DNA of 64,000 bases from Pomphorhynchus laevis (taxonomy: Eukaryota > Acanthocephala > Palaeacanthocephala > Echinorhynchida > Pomphorhynchidae). The DNA lies in assembly GCA_012934845.2 (NCBI GenBank), contig WNNJ02003591.1, positions 1 through 64,000 of the forward strand, written 5' to 3'. Shown here one piece after another: positions 42,255-54,400 of this stretch (positions within the stretch are counted from its first letter, which is position 1; the number at the start of each line of letters is the position of its first letter). Position numbers and translations under genes: made by a program. The notes beneath the pieces were generated by a model. That model saw nothing but the letters and a program-made list of their open reading frames with translations, had not been told where the DNA came from and did no database searches.

Positions 42255-45200
42255 AATTATCCGTCCTGATTATTCGATGGAGGAAAGAAGCATGATGAGG
42301 GAAGCTAGGATTGACTTGAATCGTCGCATTTTGAAGGGAGAAGATAACCTAGTTATTCGGGCTTTTCGAGTTGTCCGGAAAAGGCCGTTTGTGCGTTGGC
42401 GTCCACTCGTAACGAGGGCGATCTAATTTGCTTCTATTGTTTGATTCCGAATGCTGATGTGCATTCTCAGGGTTGCACGTCTCAACGTTCTCCTATCATT
42501 GGATACACTAATAATATTCGTAGTTTAATTTCGAATCTTGATGACGTTAGAGTTTGGACGCATTATATGCATACTGATGTGTTGGCTATTTCTGAGACGT
42601 GGTTACACGATGCCATTCTTGATAACGTAGTATATATTCCAGGTTATCAATTATTACGTTCAGATAGATGCCCTCCTAAGAGGGGTGGTGGAGTAGCACT
42701 TTATGTTCAGGATAGGAACGTTATGAGCAATATAGTAAGATACTCAAATGGAGAAGGAACTTGTGAGTGCTTAATAGTTGATCTTGTTATATATAGCATC
42801 CACGTTTCATTGGGTGTTCTTTATCAAACACCCAAATCAGCCATTTTAGATGATGCGCTGATGCATATTTTAGCTAGAGCTTGTAGTAGGCGTGATCACT
42901 CCTTCATCTTAATTGGTGATTTTAATCTACCGACCCTGATGATTGATCAAGATGGCAACAGTATTATTGGTAACTGTTTCAGTGAGGATAAGAATCTATG
43001 GGAGTTCTTGGTATGTAATCAATTACTCATTCAGCATGTATCTGCTCCTACTAGATTTGACACTGATAGCGTACGTTCTATACTTGATCTTGTATTTTCT
43101 CAAAGAGATGGTCAGATATGTGACCTATCCCACAATCCTCCAATAGGAGGAAGTGATCACTGTGTTTTGGTGTTCAAGCTGGCTATAGCTTCAGATATTA
43201 TTGCAATAGATGCCGAACCTTCATTGACGAATAGATCATGGCATCATGTTGATGTTGAGATGCTACAACAGTTTGTGTCCTCTTTGAACTTTGAGTGTGG
43301 TGATGTTAGAAGCCAGGAACGTTGGCATTTCATTCAAGATTTACTAATTCGTATATCTGATTATTTTGCTCCTCGTAGATTAATACGTAAAACTTCTCAT
43401 AAGAAGCCTCCGTGGTTTGACAGTAGTCTACGTGAAGCTCTCAAAAGACACAACACTTTGTTCAGAAAGTAAACATTACCTTTGTGTAGACACAAAGGTA
43501 ATTTGATTGCTCAATTCAAACTTGCTCGCAATGCATATAAACGCCTCAGAATTAAGAAACGTATGTAGTATGAGAACCAAATTGTGCAATATTTAAATAG
43601 CTCGCTCAAACGCTTTTGGTCATATGATCGTCAAAGTACGCATACTTATTGTGCAATCACTAGATTATCATCAAATGGGAATCAAGTTGCTTGATTCCCC
43701 TTCTGACGTTGCTAATGAGTTTGCTAATGCATTTGCCCTACATAATGCTAGTTCGACCATAGAAGATAGTGTTCAGTCAGTCAGTTTTCCTACATGCATT
43801 AGTGCTCCCATTGTATTCAATGTGGATGATGTGGCTTGGAGGTTATCACATTTGTCGTCTTCATCTTATTCAGGTCCTGATGATATTCATCCGCATCTAC
43901 TCAGGGTGTTGAGTCAACATTTGGCTCCTTCGGTCACTAGCTTGTTTCAGGCATCTCTGGATAGCATGAAGGTACTGTCTGAATGAAAGAGTGCGATAGT
44001 GATGCCGGTATTCAAAAAGGGGAACCCGAGGATAGCAGACAACTATCGAGCTATAAGTCTTACAAGTCATTTGGGTAAGGTACTGGAAAGGATCATCCAC
44101 GAACATATATTCAGACAGTTAGGCATATCAGGTCAGCATAGCTTTATGCAACATGACTTCAGAAAAGGACGTTCTTGCCTTACAAAGCTTTTGTCTGCCC
44201 GTGAGGCCTGGATAAAATCTGTCTCAAGGAAAGGCAGTTGACGTCATTCTGTTCGATTTTAGTGGTGCGTTTGATCGTGTTACCCATAGTCTCCTCATTA
44301 AAACAGTGGCCAGCTATGGCATTAATAGCTCAGTTATAGGATGGATTAGAGATTTTCTATCTAACAGATCTTTCAGAGTACGAGTTGGTAGTACCTTATC
44401 CTCACCACATTTAATTACGTATGGAGTTCCTCAGGGTTCTGTACTAGGACCTTTATTGTTTAACATGTTCATGAACAGTTTACTCACACAGCTCCATTGT
44501 CCGTGTTTAGCCTTTGCTGACGACATCAAAATATGGTGTGAGGTCATATCTGCAGATGACCATATCCGCTTACAGCGTGAGACTGACAGGGTTTATACAT
44601 GGAGTGTTAATACTGGGGTATTGTTAAACTTTTTCAAGTGCTCACACATTCGTCTCGGCAGGTCTAATGTGTCTTCCTTGTATAGTGTCGGGACATATAG
44701 TATCATTTCGACCAATCAGGTTCGTGATCTTGGCATACTTATGCAATCGTCACTTAAAACTAGAATGGATACTGTAGACGTTGCTATTTAGCAAGGATGA
44801 TTTATCTAATTAAAACTTGTTTTTTGTCAATATCTCATCAGTGTTTTGCTCGGCTATATTATGTGCTTGTTCGTCCTCATATCGAATATGCTATCCAGGC
44901 ATCATTCCCTCCTACAAGAGGTGAAATGAGGGATTTGGAGAGAATTCTTTGTCGTGGCAGCAAGCTCGTTAGAGGATTTAAAATTATGAGTTATAGCGAT
45001 AGTTTAACTTCAATAGGCATGATATCAGTGCAAACCAGACTACTCGTCCTGGATCTGTTTGCGATGTGGTCTATAGTAAAGGGGATAGATTGATACCCAA
45101 GTGAATGTGTTAAATTGAATGTCCGACAAAGTCGCAGGGGTCATTCTCTCGCGTTACGCGCAAGACAAATTGGAAGGTCGACAATGGTATCTCGATTGTC

Positions 45201-45435
45201 ACGCAGAGTGAGAAAGTTGTGGAACGCATTGCCTCACGACATCATGACTGCGTCATCATTGAGCCAATTCAAAGCTATGGTTAACACTTGGATAAGACAC
45301 GCTGATCAAGGCAACATTGGAAGTTCTTATCCTTGGTTTGGTTGAAATTGATATGTTTGTTTAATGTTTTGTAATGTACGATGAGCGGGCAAAACGGCCT
45401 TCTCAGTCAACGCTCTGTATATAATAATAATCAAT
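42255..45435 (+). mobile_element. Family-A CR1-like LINE, near full length, several frameshifts
   Basis: ORF1 tail at about 42,258-42,425 (SMEERSMMREARIDLNRR, GEDNLVIRAF). Endonuclease 42,396-43,472 (358 codons: ISETWL, RGGGVALYV, LIGDFNLPTL, GGSDHCVLV, so the E, D, N and SDH residues are present). RT pieces at 43,624-43,986 (GPDDIHPHLLRVL), 43,999-44,241 (ADNYRAISLTSHLGKVLE), about 44,240-44,300 (LFDFSGAFDRV), 44,306-44,791 (GVPQGSVLGPLLF, FADDIKIW). Thumb 44,797-45,093 and tail 45,115-45,345 (RRGHSLAL, KLWNALPHDI). Ends in ATAATAATAAT. About five breaks. Same family as 11,035-14,160. Confidence 0.82.
42396..43472 (+). CDS. APE-type endonuclease region of the family-A LINE ORF2
   Basis: 358 open codons that overlap the ORF1 tail in another frame. 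Catalytic residues are visible: E in ISETWL, D and N in GDFNLP, and S-D-H in GGSDHCV. This domain nicks target DNA to start target-primed reverse transcription. The frame stops before the RT in this copy. Confidence 0.7.
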   Translation: MASTRNEGDLICFYCLIPNADVHSQGCTSQRSPIIGYTNNIRSLISNLDDVRVWTHYMHTDVLAISETWLHDAILDNVVYIPGYQLLRSDRCPPKRGGGVALYVQDRNVMSNIVRYSNGEGTCECLIVDLVIYSIHVSLGVLYQTPKSAILDDALMHILARACSRRDHSFILIGDFNLPTLMIDQDGNSIIGNCFSEDKNLWEFLVCNQLLIQHVSAPTRFDTDSVRSILDLVFSQRDGQICDLSHNPPIGGSDHCVLVFKLAIASDIIAIDAEPSLTNRSWHHVDVEMLQQFVSSLNFECGDVRSQERWHFIQDLLIRISDYFAPRRLIRKTSHKKPPWFDSSLREALKRHNTLFRK

Positions 45436-45534
45436 TAAAATACATTATGATTGTAGTTCTTAACACACGCATTTTCATCCTTCAAAAAATCGGTAACCGA
45501 TTGATCGCTTAGGCACTCGAGTATACAAGCGGCC

Positions 45535-48430
45535 TCGCTAAACTGATACGCTTAATCTCTTCATAAGGAAAGCTGTTGATCGAATTTCACCTGTGATCCC
45601 AGACATTATCTTTCCGATCTCTTCGATAAAATACAAGGTATCCTTGCAAAAGACACCCAAGGAGTCAACAGCTACTGGAACGAATGTATAGATCCTATTA
45701 TCGATCTCATTGTACTTTTCTTTCTTGAATTCTGCAAAAGCGGCTACCTCACCGGTCCGAAAAACTAGTCTATCCTCGTAACTCACCGCTAGAGGATTTA
45801 TGCAGATAGCGTCGAAATTAGTATTTTTTCGTTCTTAGTTCTTACAAAGAACCAAAGTTCCTCCATCCAGTCGCTTGCCATCGCTGCTACACAATCCAAC
45901 CGGCTCTAATCGAAAAGGTATCCCCGCTGAAGACGAAGTCATTCGAATTATGGGGCTCAACTCGGAATGTAGAGTGTTCCGGGATTTACTGTTTCGACAG
46001 TCCAGACCGTGCAAGCCCAATGCGTCGCTGGTATTTCAGCATCCACATGTGAATTCCTCGTTAAATTTGATACCGATTCATAGGGCCACGGTGATTGTGA
46101 AGGATACATCGTCCAATCTGGTGCCAACCGCCGAGATTAGAAGTTCCGTCAGGAAAGCTACCGAGTCCCTGCCTACCGCTCCGAGCAGTCTAGCTCGACA
46201 TTTAGCAGAATCGGCTTCCAATAATATTGAACTACTAGCGAATTTGTGCATGGGACGAGACCAACGTTTTTGTTTGTTTTTCTGTTGGCAACTCTCCCTC
46301 GCACAAAACCACCCATCTGCGCACGCCATTTTGGAAATCCGAGCAGTCCACTCCGCTGGCTGCTACAACGTTTGATCCCACCAATGCCTGTACGAGAACC
46401 GACGTGCCTGCGATTGAGGACAAATATGCCGTCAGTCATATAACTTCACTGCGATGTAGACCTCAACCACCAAAGTCAATTGGCAAAGTTGCTTGTCGCC
46501 ATGCTATATCATCCAGATATAAATTTAATATGTTGGCCAGAGCATACTTTAGGATCTCGTCGTAATGCTTCAATAGCGAACAGGAAGAGCAAGGAGCACA
46601 GCGTAGAAGATGATAAATCTTTGGTATGCTGAAGATACATTGCAACAGAAACAGGGCATCATGTCTAGATATATCGATCATTCGTTTGACAGTGTTCTGG
46701 AAAAGCGATACGCATTGATTCACGGTTTCATTGTTCGCCAAATCGCTTCCAAAAGGAGTCCCAAGATGACAGCGTTGTTGGGATCAGTCAGAATGCATTA
46801 AGGAATCAAGTCCAACAATCGAATTTGATCCTTAGGATCACGGGTTATTAACCTCAACTTTTGAAGATTTAATGTAAGTCCAATTCTCGTCCCCTGAGCA
46901 ATTATGTAAGCTACATCCGAATAAATCGTATCAGAGTCACCCCCAAAATAAAGTTGTTGAGATACCATGCGCAAAACGGTGACTGTCAGAGTTCGACAAC
47001 TTTGTTTACGGCAAGCGAGTAAAGTAGGGGACCGAGATGTTCCCCTTGTTAAATACATTCGGCTGACGGAATTATTGATGTGCCGGCAAAAAGTTGACTA
47101 TCACCACCGTAGCACAAGTTGACGAATTAAAGGTAAGCTAGTAGCTTCCTGCGAACCATTTCAATCATGTGGCCACGGTTGACGGTGTTAAACGCGTTAT
47201 GAAAGTCTAACTTGGCAAGCGCAACTCCAGGAACTAAGACGTTCGCGATAAAGTATCTAAACACGTGAGTCACAGCTTCAACACCTCGAGGTATTCCAAC
47301 GCTAAATTGTCGAGGCACGAACTCACCTAGAATATCGCTTGATGGACAACGTGCGACAATTTTTGCTGCCAAGCGGCGCAACGTAAAACCCCAAGCAATC
47401 GGGCGAATACCGCCATTAGGTTTCTGTAATGCCATCAGTTTAGCGCAGCAGAAAAATTTTCTTATAGATTTCGGCACACAACCTTTTAGGAAGCGGTGAT
47501 GAATTCGGCCAAAGATTGAACTAGACGATAACCTAAGAGGCCGCACGATGGACCAGTCAGTGTTTTTAGATGTAGTGGACTGAGACCATCAAATCCACTT
47601 GAGGAAGCATTGGGAAATGAGCGAAGAGCCGACAACACGATGTCCGTAGAGACAACAGGGAAGGCATAAGGTGATACACTGTGAATTTGAACTTGCGTAT
47701 TTGCCCACCTATATTGGTTAGTTCGTGGGGGGTTTTGGACCTTAGTTCTGACAAAACTCTACGTCGAATTGCACTATTCCATCATCGCTGCTCACTAATT
47801 TGATTGCGCCGTGAACATCGCCATCTTCGAGTTTTCCGAAACTATGCGACAAAGATTTCTATTGGCCTCGCGACCGTTTACTTTAATTTAATTACCTAGT
47901 CTGTCGCGCTTTCGCATCACAGCGTCATCAACTGACTAGAATGTCATATCAACGAATTTGAGACAGGCCTCTTTTATTTTATGAGACAAACTGTGATTGC
48001 ATTTTTTCTCAGTTATTACAGGTACGCTAATAACATTTCTTGCGAACATCAACAGTTTAATCCAAGCATATTCCTTCTGGTAGTCCCTACCAATATCAGA
48101 GAGTATGCTCGAAAGAGTTGTAGCTACCTGAGGGCTTGCAGATCTGGGAATCCGTCGAACCAACCGGACTGGTATCGTCCTGAAAGTGTGTTGTTAACTT
48201 GAGCATCAAGTGATGCTGAATTATTGATGGAAGTAAGTGTTTGACCAGAACCGGGACAGCCGGGAGATTGGCCATGTCGGCGTAGTCGTCCTTTAGAAGT
48301 TAAGCAGAAAAATCGACAACACACGCTGCATTACCCTTTTTCCGACACGATATCATCCCGAATATACCAGGATGATTCATAATTTGTTTTCCTGACCAGA
48401 CTGGGGGCGGCGTCATTCTCTCGTGTAGGA
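45535..48430 (-). mobile_element. Decayed retroelement: zinc finger, RT and restriction-like endonuclease
   Basis: Minus strand: a C2H2-like finger near 48,300 (CCRFFCLTSKGRLRRHG); 48,163-47,936 (RRIPRSASPQVATTLSS, then AWIKLLMFARNV); RT 47,546-47,127 (GIRPIAWGFTLRRLAAKIV, LDFHNAFNTVNRG); mid part 46,741-46,463 (ending A-T-L-P-I-D-F-G-G); C-terminal nuclease region 46,020-45,538 (GLDCRNSKSRNTLHSELSPI, EPVGLCSSDGKRLDG, KYNEI, FVPVAVDSLGVF). Domain order is as in R2/NeSL-type elements. It is only distantly related to the element at 31-34 kb. Many stops and shifts. Confidence 0.65.
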
Positions 48431-48700
48431 TTCCGATCCACTGGCATGAGATAATACGTGTAATTTGCGTAAAATATTGATGTAGTTTCTACTTTTCTGA
48501 CGCATCGTATGTTATTTATTGTATGTTATTATCTCTCAAACTTTTTTAATATCAATTGTTACAAAATTAGCGGAAGCCGAGTGAAACGTGATGACGATGT
48601 GAAATTGAGGATTGTATGTTATTATCTCAAAAACTTTTTTTTATTATGGTAATTATATAATTATATTTCAAATAAGATAACTTAAATCAAACTACGTGTT
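48431..48700. other. Unassigned sequence
   Basis: Contains two related blocks with GTATGTTATTATCTC, about 100 bp apart. Nothing else seen. Confidence 0.4.
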
Positions 48701-48808
48701 TTGACTACTGCACCTCATTCCGGGGTCTTCCTTCACACACGTCCCTGTTCGTCGCTCGGCACAAGACTCGACGACTCGTCACTACGCATCGCCATTGCCC
48801 TGCGCCTA

Positions 48809-48853
48809 GTGGCAGCTTAGCCCATGTATGGACGACATGGGCTAAGCTGCCAC
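48809..48853. repeat. 19-bp perfect hairpin at the 5' edge of the retroelement fragment
   Basis: GTGGCAGCTTAGCCCATGT (48809-48827), 7-base loop, exact inverse (48835-48853). The inverse is the coding start of the fragment (reads H-G-L-S-C-H). Confidence 0.85.
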
Positions 48854-49384
48854 AAGTTCGTCGGCAGATTGTCACGCCACAGCGCAGTCAACGATTTCAT
48901 CAAGCGTGCACTGATGTCGACAGAAATCCCATCGCGTCTGGAGCCGAAGTCACTAGCGCAACATGATGACAGACGGTCGAATGGATTGTCACTGACTCCA
49001 TGGTCAAGTGGCAGGTGTTTGAATTGGAACTTCACATGCCCAGACCCCTTGGCACCGAGTCATCCAAATACAGCTGTGACCGCACCGGGAGCGGTAGCCA
49101 GTTGAGAAGAGGACCAGAAACGCAGCAAATATGTCTGCCTGACACCGATCTACAATTTTGTGCCGGTCGCCGTGGAAACGCTTGGTGCGTTGGGCCCAGA
49201 GGCGGAAGGCCTAATGCACGAAATAGGTCGCCGGATAGCAGCAGTGAGCGGAAAGCGGCGGTCCACGGATTTCCTGCTGCAGAGGCTGAGCGTTGCCATC
49301 CAACGCGGTAACGCTAGTTACGTTCTGGGCACGGTTGCGTGGACGAGCGATAGACAAGACTTAGACACAATTTATTATTTGTAA
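48809..49384 (+). mobile_element. C-terminal fragment of the same RT/nuclease family (GC-rich copy)
   Basis: Frame 48,824-49,105: HGLSCHKFVGRLSRHSAVND and IPSRLEPKSL, a decayed R-P-D-G (RRSNG), then LNWNFTCPDPLAPSH. A shifted frame (49,100-49,384): VPVAVETLGALGPEA, GLMHEIGRRI, RSTDFLLQRLSVAIQRGNA. This is the nuclease and terminal region only. Codons are clearly GC-richer than the surroundings, suggesting later arrival from a different source lineage. One frame change. Confidence 0.7.
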
Positions 49385-49439
49385 TTTTTGCTTTTTTTGA
49401 AAAAAAAAAACAAAAATTACAGTGCCCTAATAATCTATC

Positions 49440-51130
49440 AGTGCCCTAATAAATTTCCTCTACATTATTATTATAACAAACAGAAGCAAATGAGCTACAA
49501 GCTCGTGTCGCTTACAAAACATGATAAAATAAAAATAAAAAACCAACAAAAAAATTCAATCAAATAGTAGTTGCAAATTCCTTCTCTCGGCTTCGATGGC
49601 TTTCTTAATAACATCACTAGATATACTACTAGAGATATCAAAGCACATTAGTGCATTGCATACGTTAATTACCCTGGTTGCAAATCGATGGTGAACAGGA
49701 ATTCTTGTAGTTGGCTTTATTAGTTTCCACACATGCCCACGAGTTTCTCGTCTATCATTCACGGATAAGCTAGAGAGACCACCGAAGCCATCGAAAACAA
49801 TTTTGACTGCAGTTGAAAAATTAATGGCCGATCTGCGATATTTCAATGTGCCGACACGTAGAGATGTCAAACGTTCAGCATATCTCAAATTGGAGAAATT
49901 CGAAATCATTCGTGACCCTTTACGTAACAAGTTCTCAATGTCACTGGATTCCCTTAAAGTCTGGATAAGTTACAGGTAAACCGTATTCGAGGATGGGAAG
50001 AATATAAGAACAAAATAGTCGCTTGAACATTGATGGACTTATCCGATCAAAAGACTTGAAAAACATCCATAAAACACAATAGCCTCGATTACAAATATAT
50101 TTAGTGTGGACATTAGTTTTTAAGCTACTGGTCATCATCACACCAAGATCTTTGAATTCACCCACTCGGCCTATCTGAATCGAACCTATCTGATATGATG
50201 AGTTTAGTGAAGAACCAATGGACATATGCACACATTTAGAGGGGTTAACCCTCAAACTATTTTCCGCTGGCCATTTTTCTAGACATGTCAGATCATCTTG
50301 AAGGATCTTAATGTCCCTTCCGTATCTAATAGGCCGCCATATCTTAACATCGTCAGCATACATTACGACATCAGAACGAATTACAGATGGGAGATCATTG
50401 ATATAGACAATAAAAAGAAGTGGGGAGATAACAGCACCCTGTGGAACGCCAGAATGAATAACGAATGAGGTGGACATATCTGCACCTACACGTACTTTGA
50501 AAGAGCGTGAACTCAAGCAATTTGCAATCCAGGCGACATACATAGGACAAACACTAAGTGACCTCAATTTGTGAATGAGTCGATCATGCGGGACTGAATC
50601 AAAAGCATGAGAGAAATCTACAAAAAGTACATTATATTGAACTCGTCCATCTAATGAAGACTGCCATGCGTTGGAAGAAACCAAAAGATTACTTGTTGTT
50701 GATCTATTTGGTCTGAGACCGTGTTGTGTGTCAGTGAGTTTACTGTTGCTTACCAAATCACAGGATATGTTTTTGACTATTAGCTTTTCAATAATACATG
50801 TCAAGGCTACTGGGCGATAGTTCTTGCACACTTGTCGATCTCCAATTTTATACACTGGAACTACAATGGACTCCTTTCAACGCGAAGGAATTCAAGATTG
50901 GAGAATAAAAAACTGAAACATACAGAAAACATAAATATATTTGAGAAGCAACTTTATTTAAAAGAATTGAGGGAAGTCCGTCCGGACTGGCAGCGATGTT
51001 CGGTTTTAATTTACAAAGACGCTTTAAAACATCGTCAGCACAAAACGACAGATTAGATCGGTCGAATGCATCTGAACCCTTTTCTGATTCAGAACTACGC
51101 AATGTCCGCGAAGAGCAAAACATCGATGAG
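49440..51130 (-). mobile_element. Family-A CR1-like LINE, 5' truncated
   Basis: Minus strand: 51,123-50,848 (PNIAASPDGLPSILLNKVA), 50,855-49,941 (304 codons; NYRPVALTCIIEKLI, FVDFSHAFDSVPHDR, GVPQGAVISPLLFIVYINDL, MYADDVKIW), 49,930-49,556 (LRKGSRMISNFSNL and a long C-terminal tail). The 3' end shares a CAAATGAGCTACAAGCTCGT hairpin-like block with the copy at 11,035 and ends in AATAATAATG. Two breaks. Confidence 0.8.
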
Positions 51131-51399
51131 AACTCCTGGGCAAATAAATATATATTATAAAAAACGTATTTTGGACTGTAAATTTAAAAATTAAAGCATT
51201 CTAATCTTAAAACGAACTTTACGAACAGGTCAATATATAGATAATGTATCATATATTATAATAAAGAATAAAAGTAATTAGAAGTAACTGCTATGTTATC
51301 GCGTTTGTCCCTATTCCGAAACTCAAGATAACATTGGGGGCCAAAAACATGTTAATGATGCATTTCATATGATAAAATGTGTTTATCAAGAGTTATCTT
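51131..51399. other. AT-rich spacer between LINE copies
   Basis: No feature seen. Confidence 0.4.
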
Positions 51400-51417
51400 C
51401 ACTTATTATAACACAGT
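51400..51417. repeat. Left target-site duplication of the RTE element
   Basis: CACTTATTATAACACAGT, identical to 54,598-54,615. Confidence 0.9.
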
Positions 51418-54400
51418 CTTCTTCTTCTTAGCGTTTATCCCGTATGACGGGGTCCGCTTGCCACGATCGTTGACGCCAAAATGCCTTCTTTACTGCGTCT
51501 TTGGGCGTGAGTCCGACCATTTTCATGTCCTTAAGAAGGGTATCCATCCATCTTTTCTGTGGTCTTCCTATTGGTCTCTTTCCGTCGACCTCGATTTGAA
51601 ATGGTGCCTGCGCTAATGTGTTCACGTCTGCCCTCATTACATGTCCATACCATCGCAGCCTTGATTCTCTCAGTTTGTCTGCTATGGGTGCTACGCCAAA
51701 TCGCTTGCGGATGTCTTCGTTACGGACATGATCTAGGCGAGTCTTTCCTGCGATCCACCTTAGCATTTTGGTTTCCATGCATCCAAGCTTACGTTCTGCT
51801 TCTGCTGTCATTGCCCAGCACTCAGCACCGTACATTGCTACAGGCCGTATTACGCTTCTGTAGAACTTCGATTTAAGTTTGTCTGGCATGCGTTTGTCGC
51901 ACAAAACTCCAGTGGCTGCTCTCCATTTTGTCCAGCTTGCGTTGATGCGAGTGGTGACGTCTTTTGCCACTCCTCCTGTGCTGGAGATGACTGATCCCAG
52001 ATATTTGAACGCAGTTGTCTTTGGCAGAAGCACGCCATTAACTGATATGCTTACATCTTCGTTCTGGTTCGTCGTCATGTACTCTGTTTTGGCTGTGTTC
52101 AGTTTCAACCCAAACTGTGCCAGGCGATCGTGCCATTGCTGAACTTGTTGCTCGAGGTCATGTTTGTCTTTAGATACCAGCATAACATCGTCGGCATACA
52201 GGATGGTCCATGGTGCTTGTCTTAGAAGGTCTTTCGTAATCACGTCCATAACTATGATAAATAGTAATAGGGAGAGTGCAGATCCTTGGTGCACACCGAC
52301 TGAGATTGGAAATTCTCTGGATTTTCCCGCTGCTGTTAGCACATTGCTCGTCGTTCCTTTGTACAACATCTTCACCCATTCGATCAATTCCTCCGGTACT
52401 TTTCTGCGTCTCAAAGCGTACCATATAAGCTTATGAGGTACTCTGTCGAACGCTTTCTCAAGGTCCAGAAAAGCTACATGGAGGGGCTGCTTCTTCTCTC
52501 TGTGCTTTTCAAGGAGTAGTCTGGCTGAGTGTATTGCATCGATGGCTCCACAGTTGCGCACAAAGCCTGCCTGGTTGACACTTAGTTTGACGGAGTCACG
52601 GATTCTCTTGTCGAGCACTCTCTCGAAGATTTTCATGGTGTGACTGAGAAGACGAATTGGGCGGTAGTTTTCACAATCTGCTGGGCTTCCTTTCTGCTTC
52701 CAGATTGGGATAGTTATGCTTCGACTCCAGTCTTCTGGCACCTCTTTTGCGTCAACAATCTTCTGGAGAAAATTAGTTAGCCATGGTGTCCACTCATCCG
52801 GATTGATTCTCCAGAAGTCCACCGCTAAATCATCGGGTCCGTTGGCTTTACCCGGCTTCATCTTCATCATTGCCTCTCTGACCTCTGCACCATTGAGTGG
52901 ATCGACTTGTGTGTGATTTGGAGTCCCCTCTGATATTGGTGGATGTTCAAACTCTTCTGTAAAGATGGCTTTAAAATATCTTCTCCATCTCTCCAGCACG
53001 TCTTGTGGGTGTATAATGAGTTTTCCCTGCTCATTGCTGATACCATGGAACTTCTCGATGTCTGCTGCCTTCTTCCGTCTTGAACGGGCTAGTCGGTACA
53101 CGCCTTTTTCTCCTTCTCGAGTGTCGAGCTTTTGGTAGAGGTTATCTAGGTGGTTACTCCTAGCAATAGCCACTTGTTTCCTTGCTTTCTTTTTCGCTCG
53201 GTGATATTCATCTTTGTTCTCCTGTGTTTGTGCTATCCGGAGAGCCTTGTATGAATTTTTCTTTGCCTTCACTGCGTCTTTGACCTCTTCTGTCCAAAAC
53301 CAAGTTTCTTTGTCGATGTATTTTTGACATGGCTTGGTGGATCCGAGTATGTGCTTTGCAGCTAGGTGGATCGTGCAGCGCAACGCGGTCCAGGTGTCCT
53401 GTACTCCATGTATGCTAGGTAGTCTTATCCGGGCCAGCTTTGCCTTTGTTCCAACTGTGTCTTCTTCCCTCAGTTTCCACCACTTGATTCGGCTCGTCTT
53501 TGTTTGTTCTGGCCTCGGTTTACGGGGGACTTCAATTTTCAGGTCACATATCAGTGGCTTATGTTGAGTCGCTGTGGTCTCTGATGGAATGACCTTTGTG
53601 TCTAGCACCGTCTTCTTGTGTTTTCGCCTCACCAGGACAAAATCAATTTGCGACTTCCTGATTTGTGAGCCCGTTCCATGGTAATATGTGTACAGGTGGC
53701 TCGGCCTTTTTGTGAAGTTGGTGTTGGTGATGGTGAGGTTGTGCGTAGTTGCAAACTCCAGTAGTTGTTCCCCTTCTGCGTTCTTCTCACCTATGCCATA
53801 TCCACCGTGACATTCACTCTCATCCGTCTGTCCAACATGGGCATTCATATCACCGGCTATGATCACATAGTCTTCTTCGGGGACTTCTGCCATCTTTTCA
53901 TCTAGCATTTCCCAGAAGTCCAGCTTCTCTTTATCTGTGCATCCTGTTTGAGGAGCGTACACAGAGAAGTAGTGTACGGTCGTTTCGCATAATGCCAGCT
54001 TAATCTTCATCAACCTCCCAGTGTATCGCGTCACTTCGCACACTTGGTCTCTGAGTCTCTCTGCTACGACAATGGCTACTCCGTTTCGTGCTGTCTCAGT
54101 TCCCATATAATACAGTTTGTATCCGTCTCCAATTTCCTTGGCTTTTCCGCCCTTCCATTTAGTCTCTTGTATTGCAAGAATGTCAATCTTTCTCCTCTTT
54201 AGGTCAGCTGCAATTTCTCGAGATTTACCCGTCAGTGTTCCTACGTTGAGCGTTGCAACTCGTACGTATGATTGGGCCAGATCACTTGCGTCTCGGCGTC
54301 GTCCTTCCGTCGTGAACCCTCGCTTATTTGCCGAACAGACCGGGTCTTGTCTGATCGCACATCCTCGTGAATTTTTCGAACAGGCCGGATGGCACCTCCT

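Noticed and set aside
45875-46443. Plus-strand frames of up to 166 codons
   Set aside because: Antisense of the decayed RT/nuclease element.
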